From NCBI RefSeq assembly GCF_900604935.1, contig NZ_UWPC01000008.1, forward strand, positions 1 through 64,000: a stretch of DNA of 64,000 nucleotides, in the 5' to 3' direction. The stretch is from Vaginisenegalia massiliensis. Lineage in GTDB: Bacteria; Bacillota; Bacilli; Lactobacillales; Aerococcaceae. The position numbers were made by a program, and so were the translations under genes. Numbering within the stretch: position 1 is the first letter of the stretch; each line of letters starts with the position of its first letter. The notes beneath the pieces are model-generated. The model ran no database searches. It saw nothing but the letters and a program-made list of their open reading frames with translations, and had not been told where the DNA came from. Shown one piece after another: positions 60,990 to 64,000 of the stretch.

Positions 60990-61472
60990 TTAATTAGCTT
61001 TCTCAATATTGATGATTTTAACATCAAACGCGCCACCTGGCGTTTGAATGGATACTACATCATTCAATTTACGGTTGATGATAGCTTTAGCAATCGGTGA
61101 ATCGTTTGAAATTTTAGCTTCTAATGGATTCGCTTCAGCTGAGCCGACAATGGTGTAGGTTTCTTCATCCCCATCAGGCAACTCAACAAACGTCACTTTA
61201 CGACCTAGAGTAACCACATCATCGGCTACATTTTTATCGTCAATAATTTCGGCAAAGCGAATCATTTTTTCAATTGTTGAAATCCGACCTTCGACAAAGG
61301 CTTGTTCATCTTTAGCCGCTTCATATTCTGAATTTTCTGATAAATCGCCGAAACTCCGCGCAATCTTAATTCGTTCGATAATTTCTTGACGTTTATTTAC
61401 TTTTAATTCTTCTAATTCAGCTTCTAATTTTGCTTTACCTTCTAAAGTCATTGGATAAACTTTCTCTTCCAT
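60990..61472 (-). CDS. greA: Transcription elongation factor GreA
   Basis: GreA rescues backtracked RNA polymerase by stimulating transcript cleavage in the secondary channel. The 160-residue protein has the N-terminal coiled coil with the acidic tip ([18 protein letters not shown], Asp-Glu pair conserved) and the C-terminal FKBP-like domain ([22 protein letters not shown]). GGAGGAG precedes the ATG. It follows udk and mltG in the conserved Firmicute order. Confidence 0.97.
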   Translation of the reverse strand: MEEKVYPMTLEGKAKLEAELEELKVNKRQEIIERIKIARSFGDLSENSEYEAAKDEQAFVEGRISTIEKMIRFAEIIDDKNVADDVVTLGRKVTFVELPDGDEETYTIVGSAEANPLEAKISNDSPIAKAIINRKLNDVVSIQTPGGAFDVKIINIEKAN

Positions 61473-61592
61473 ACTTCTCCTCCTAACTCCCTACGGTAAA
61501 ATAACACGATTAAGATACCACTTACCGCAAGAAATAGCAATCATTTTTTATGATAACGCTTTATTTTTTTATATTTGGCTCCATTAGGCTCT

Positions 61593-62228
61593 TTATTCTA
61601 CTTCGTGAGCTAAAATTGCTTTAATCTTAGTCGCTAATAAATCAATTGCTACATCATTGTAGCCTCCCTCAGGAACAATCAGATCCGCATATCGCTTGGT
61701 CGGCTCGGTAAATTGATGATGCATTGGCTTTACAACTTGGGTATACTGCTCAATCACTGAGTCAACTGACCGCCCCCGTTCGTTAATGTCACGCAAAATC
61801 CGTCGTGCTAAGCGAATGTCATCATCTGTATCAACGTAGACCTTAATATCCATCAAGTCACGAACACGTGGATCTTCTAGAATAAGGATTCCTTCAACAA
61901 TAATAACTTCTTTCGATTCTTGATGAATTACTTCTTTTGAACGGGTATGTTGGGCAAAATCATATACTGGTTTGTCTATGGCTTGTCCATTTAAGAGACA
62001 AGTCAAATGTTCAATAAATAAATCATTATCAAAAGCGAAGGGGTGATCATAATTCGTCAAAACCCGTTCTTCAAATGATAAATGGGATTGATCTTTATAG
62101 TAAGAATCTTGTTGAAGTAGCATGACTGACAGACCCTTAAAAATCTGTAATATTTTCTTTGATACGCTAGATTTCCCTGATCCTGAACCGCCGGTTACAC
62201 CAATCACAATGGGTTTTCTTTTTGCCAT
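61593..62228 (-). CDS. udk: Uridine kinase
   Basis: Udk phosphorylates uridine and cytidine with ATP or GTP. The 211-residue protein has Walker [10 protein letters not shown] and [28 protein letters not shown] motifs. I start at the ATG at 62228, seven bases after AGGAGG; an in-frame codon 45 bases earlier would add unlike residues and is rejected. It lies between mltG and greA, as in Bacillus and related bacteria. Confidence 0.95.
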   Translation of the reverse strand: MAKRKPIVIGVTGGSGSGKSSVSKKILQIFKGLSVMLLQQDSYYKDQSHLSFEERVLTNYDHPFAFDNDLFIEHLTCLLNGQAIDKPVYDFAQHTRSKEVIHQESKEVIIVEGILILEDPRVRDLMDIKVYVDTDDDIRLARRILRDINERGRSVDSVIEQYTQVVKPMHHQFTEPTKRYADLIVPEGGYNDVAIDLLATKIKAILAHEVE

Positions 62229-62261
62229 TTCTTTCCTCCTGATCATCATATTACATAGGAA

Positions 62262-62310
62262 AATGAGGTCCACAACCTGGTGAGTTCACCAAGGCTATGC
62301 ACCTCATCCA
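62262..62310 (-). other. Hairpin between mltG and udk
   Basis: AATGAGGT (about 62263-62270) pairs with ACCTCATC (about 62302-62309), with inner GGTGA/TCACC around 62281-62292. The T tract is short (TTTTCC), so it is either a weak terminator or a structured leader of udk. Confidence 0.45.
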
Positions 62311-62329
62311 TTAGTTCCCTTCGTTTTAT

Positions 62330-63532
62330 CTATTCAGCTGATTGACTTTCGCTGCTAGCTGATTGATCGCTGACCGTCGTTGAATCAGATTGATTCTCTT
62401 GATTGACATATTTAGCCACCAAGGCTTCATGTTCTTCTTGTGTTGCTGAGAAATAGACTTTTTGCGTTTTCAAGTCAGCTACAAAATAATAATAGTTAGA
62501 AGGTGTTGGATGAATGACTGCATTAATTGATTCTACACTAGGACTATTAAAAGGTCCAGGCGCTAGACCTGAATTTTTATATAAATTATAAGGAGAATCA
62601 ATTTCAAGATCTTTATAAGTAACCATTTCCTTATGCTTACCCAAGGCATAGAGCACAGTAATATCACTTTGTAAAGGCATGCCTGCATTCAAGCGATTCA
62701 AGAAAACACCCGCAATTAAGCCTCGATCTTCAGGGGTAATGCCTTCTTTTTCAACAATGGATGCCAAAGTTAACAACTGATGATAAGAATAACCGGTAGC
62801 TGGAATATCAGCTTCCAATTTCTGGTATTCAATATTGGCTTTAGAGACCATCTCCGTAATTAATTCCGGTCCAGTGTTTCCTTCCATATAATCATAAGTC
62901 GCCGGCGCCAGATAACCTTCAAGTTTATATTTTAAACCTTGAGCTTGGCTCACTCCAGCCAATAAATCTGGATACTTACTTTGTAAGGTTGCGATAAATT
63001 TGTCGTCGTTGACTAATTTAAGAAATTCCTTAGCGGAGATATCCGTCTTCGCTTCAACCTCTTTGGCAATATCTTCAACTTGCATGCCTTCTTTAACGAC
63101 AATTTTATTATCCGATTCTGCTGAGATGGGGATGCCCCCTTTTTGTAGTTGGGCAATCACTTGGTCAACATTCATGCTTTGTTTGAGTTGATAATGTCCC
63201 GCTTTGAGATTACCGATACTCTTAGATTTAAGATACACGATAAAAACATCAGCATTGCGGATGAGGCCGTGCTTTTCTAACACTTTAGCGATTCCTTTAT
63301 TACTACTATTGATAGGAACCGTCACTTGAATCTCTTTTTGATTATGGGAATCGACCGGCCCTAAAGCATATTTAAAATAAGCTAATCCACTGATAATCCC
63401 CAAGACTCCCAGGGTCACGATTGTAAGAATAATCGTCTTAACAATTCGGTTAGTCCAGGCTCTTTCTTTTATTTTATAGTTTTGCTGACTATTGCTATTT
63501 GCCCGTTCAGTTTTGATGTGTTCTTTATTCAT
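62330..63532 (-). CDS. mltG: Endolytic murein transglycosylase MltG
   Basis: MltG cleaves nascent glycan strands in the membrane and so ends peptidoglycan polymerisation. The 400-residue protein has a short cytoplasmic tail, one membrane helix (about 30-52), a LysM-like region (about 70-160), and the YceG catalytic domain with ASIVEKEG, whose glutamate is catalytic, plus FLNRLNAGMPLQSD, and ends with a Ser-rich tail. It belongs to the mltG-udk-greA cluster and would work with the class A PBP also encoded in this window. Confidence 0.95.
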   Translation of the reverse strand: MNKEHIKTERANSNSQQNYKIKERAWTNRIVKTIILTIVTLGVLGIISGLAYFKYALGPVDSHNQKEIQVTVPINSSNKGIAKVLEKHGLIRNADVFIVYLKSKSIGNLKAGHYQLKQSMNVDQVIAQLQKGGIPISAESDNKIVVKEGMQVEDIAKEVEAKTDISAKEFLKLVNDDKFIATLQSKYPDLLAGVSQAQGLKYKLEGYLAPATYDYMEGNTGPELITEMVSKANIEYQKLEADIPATGYSYHQLLTLASIVEKEGITPEDRGLIAGVFLNRLNAGMPLQSDITVLYALGKHKEMVTYKDLEIDSPYNLYKNSGLAPGPFNSPSVESINAVIHPTPSNYYYFVADLKTQKVYFSATQEEHEALVAKYVNQENQSDSTTVSDQSASSESQSAE

Positions 63533-63568
63533 ATTACTCTCCTTATGAAGGATACTTTTATTGCTAGC

Positions 63569-63577
63569 ATTATAACA
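63569..63577 (-). promoter_or_regulatory. Extended -10 promoter element of mltG
   Basis: On the minus strand TGTTATAAT (63569-63577) is an extended -10 box about 40 bases before the mltG start. The -35 region is poor, consistent with an extended -10. The intergenic region 63533-63670 contains no other feature I can support. Confidence 0.55.
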
Positions 63578-63670
63578 AAGATTTTTTCCGATGGCTATTT
63601 TTCGACCAATTAGACTTAATTTTTTCTTAAATGCACCTTTATTTTGACAAAAAATTCATAGACCGATCAA

Positions 63671-63705
63671 ACAAAATAAAAAGCCCCGTCCAAATTGGAC
63701 GGAGC
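63671..63705 (-). terminator. Terminator of the DUF1292 gene
   Basis: GCCCCGTCC (63683-63691) pairs with GGACGGAGC (63697-63705), with one mismatch. TTTTTATTTTG follows on the minus strand. Confidence 0.85.
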
Positions 63706-63716
63706 AAGTTAGCTAA

Positions 63717-64000
63717 TTAAGCTTGGGTGTCTTCTTCATCTTCTTCGTCAAGGAAAGTGTTCAATACTTCTTCTACCATTTCCCATTCTTCTTCGGTCTC
63801 GATAGGTTGTAATTCGCCTGACTGACCATCTTCTAATTCAACGAATGAATAAGCTTGCAATTCGACATCATCATCATCTAAAGTTCCCGCAGGATATACT
63901 AAGACATATGATTTACCAAAATCATCCGATTCAAAGGTGAAGAGAATCTCGTAAAGGGATTCATTTCCGTCCTCGTCCACAATCGTAATATGCTCGTGAT
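63717..64000 (-). CDS. DUF1292 (YrzB-like) protein, cut by window end
   Basis: The protein is small and very acidic, with the family pattern [33 protein letters not shown] and an acidic tail ([12 protein letters not shown]). The frame stays open to the edge of the window: residues HEHITIV precede the GTG at 63980, and DUF1292 proteins normally begin several residues earlier. The true start therefore lies outside, and the gene is partial here. Function is unknown; in Firmicutes it is encoded after alaS/ruvX-type genes and before mltG, which fits. Confidence 0.88.
   Translation of the reverse strand, partial: HEHITIVDEDGNESLYEILFTFESDDFGKSYVLVYPAGTLDDDDVELQAYSFVELEDGQSGELQPIETEEEWEMVEEVLNTFLDEEDEEDTQA

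Noticed and set aside
1-64000. Insertion sequences, prophage, conjugative or defence genes
   Set aside because: I looked for transposases, integrases, terminases, restriction enzymes and toxin-antitoxin pairs in all listed proteins and found none; gene content and order are core Firmicute.

Overview
The window is a gene-dense, AT-rich, low-GC Gram-positive chromosome segment, most likely from a member of the Lactobacillales. An Aerococcaceae-type genus is my best guess, from the combination of gene order and families; this is inference, since no rRNA is present. Supporting signs are type B RNase P RNA between gpsB and a THUMP methyltransferase, CcpA, a SAM-III (SMK) riboswitch on metK, T-box leaders on pheST and leuS, a PdxR/PdxK/ECF vitamin B6 module, a LiaFSR system, a LexA-boxed UmuC operon, and strong Shine-Dalgarno sites. 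No phage, insertion sequence, CRISPR array, tRNA or rRNA gene is visible; this is core chromosome.

Layout. 0-6 kb (minus): DUF3013-like, prmA, rsmE, deoC, relA, dtd, a translation and stringent-response operon. 6-8 kb (plus): gpsB, rnpB, a THUMP RNA methyltransferase. 8-11 kb: an RNase HI-like protein, a TPR protein, a DUF2187 protein, a lipid kinase. 11-17 kb (plus): trhO and a giant class A penicillin-binding protein. 17-20 kb (minus): ccpA with a newly noted 39-codon downstream ORF, YtxH and DUF948 envelope proteins. 20-22 kb (minus): murI-rdgB-yfcE-cbpB. 22-26 kb (minus): a membrane protein of unknown function and a Nat-type ABC exporter. 26-29 kb: pdxK and an ECF S component diverging from pdxR. 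29-34 kb: zapA-cvpA-mutS2-trxA (minus) diverging from rnhC. 34-42 kb (minus): a secreted protein of unknown function, pheST behind a T-box, an HD protein, a TrmH-type methyltransferase, pepV. 42-50 kb (minus): rsuA, a MurJ-type flippase with a long acidic tail, leuS behind a T-box, and a LysM glucosaminidase with 237-bp tandem repeats. 50-56 kb: mnmM, metK, a polytopic membrane protein, and an SOS-regulated Y-family polymerase operon. 56-64 kb: arsC, a VOC protein, a zinc-ribbon protein, an ECF S component with a HesB-like protein, liaFSR, greA, udk, mltG, and a DUF1292 gene cut by the window end.

How it works together. Much of the window serves cell-wall growth and division: GpsB, ZapA, MurI, the class A PBP, the MurJ-type flippase, MltG, the glucosaminidase and LiaFSR. 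The least ordinary features are the roughly 690-residue disordered cytoplasmic tail on the PBP and the roughly 412-residue acidic tail on the flippase. The flippase tail carries a perfect match to the arginine motif (S/T)RxxR(R/K) that GpsB docks to in other Firmicutes, and the PBP tail carries near matches. Other leads are two operator-like palindromes sitting in promoters (pheST and the HesB/ECF operon), a PdxR whose expected PLP lysine is an arginine, and a small membrane-peptide ORF behind ccpA.

Where an upstream in-frame GTG, TTG or ATG was possible, I moved the start to the ATG with a good ribosome binding site; each such case is explained in its entry.
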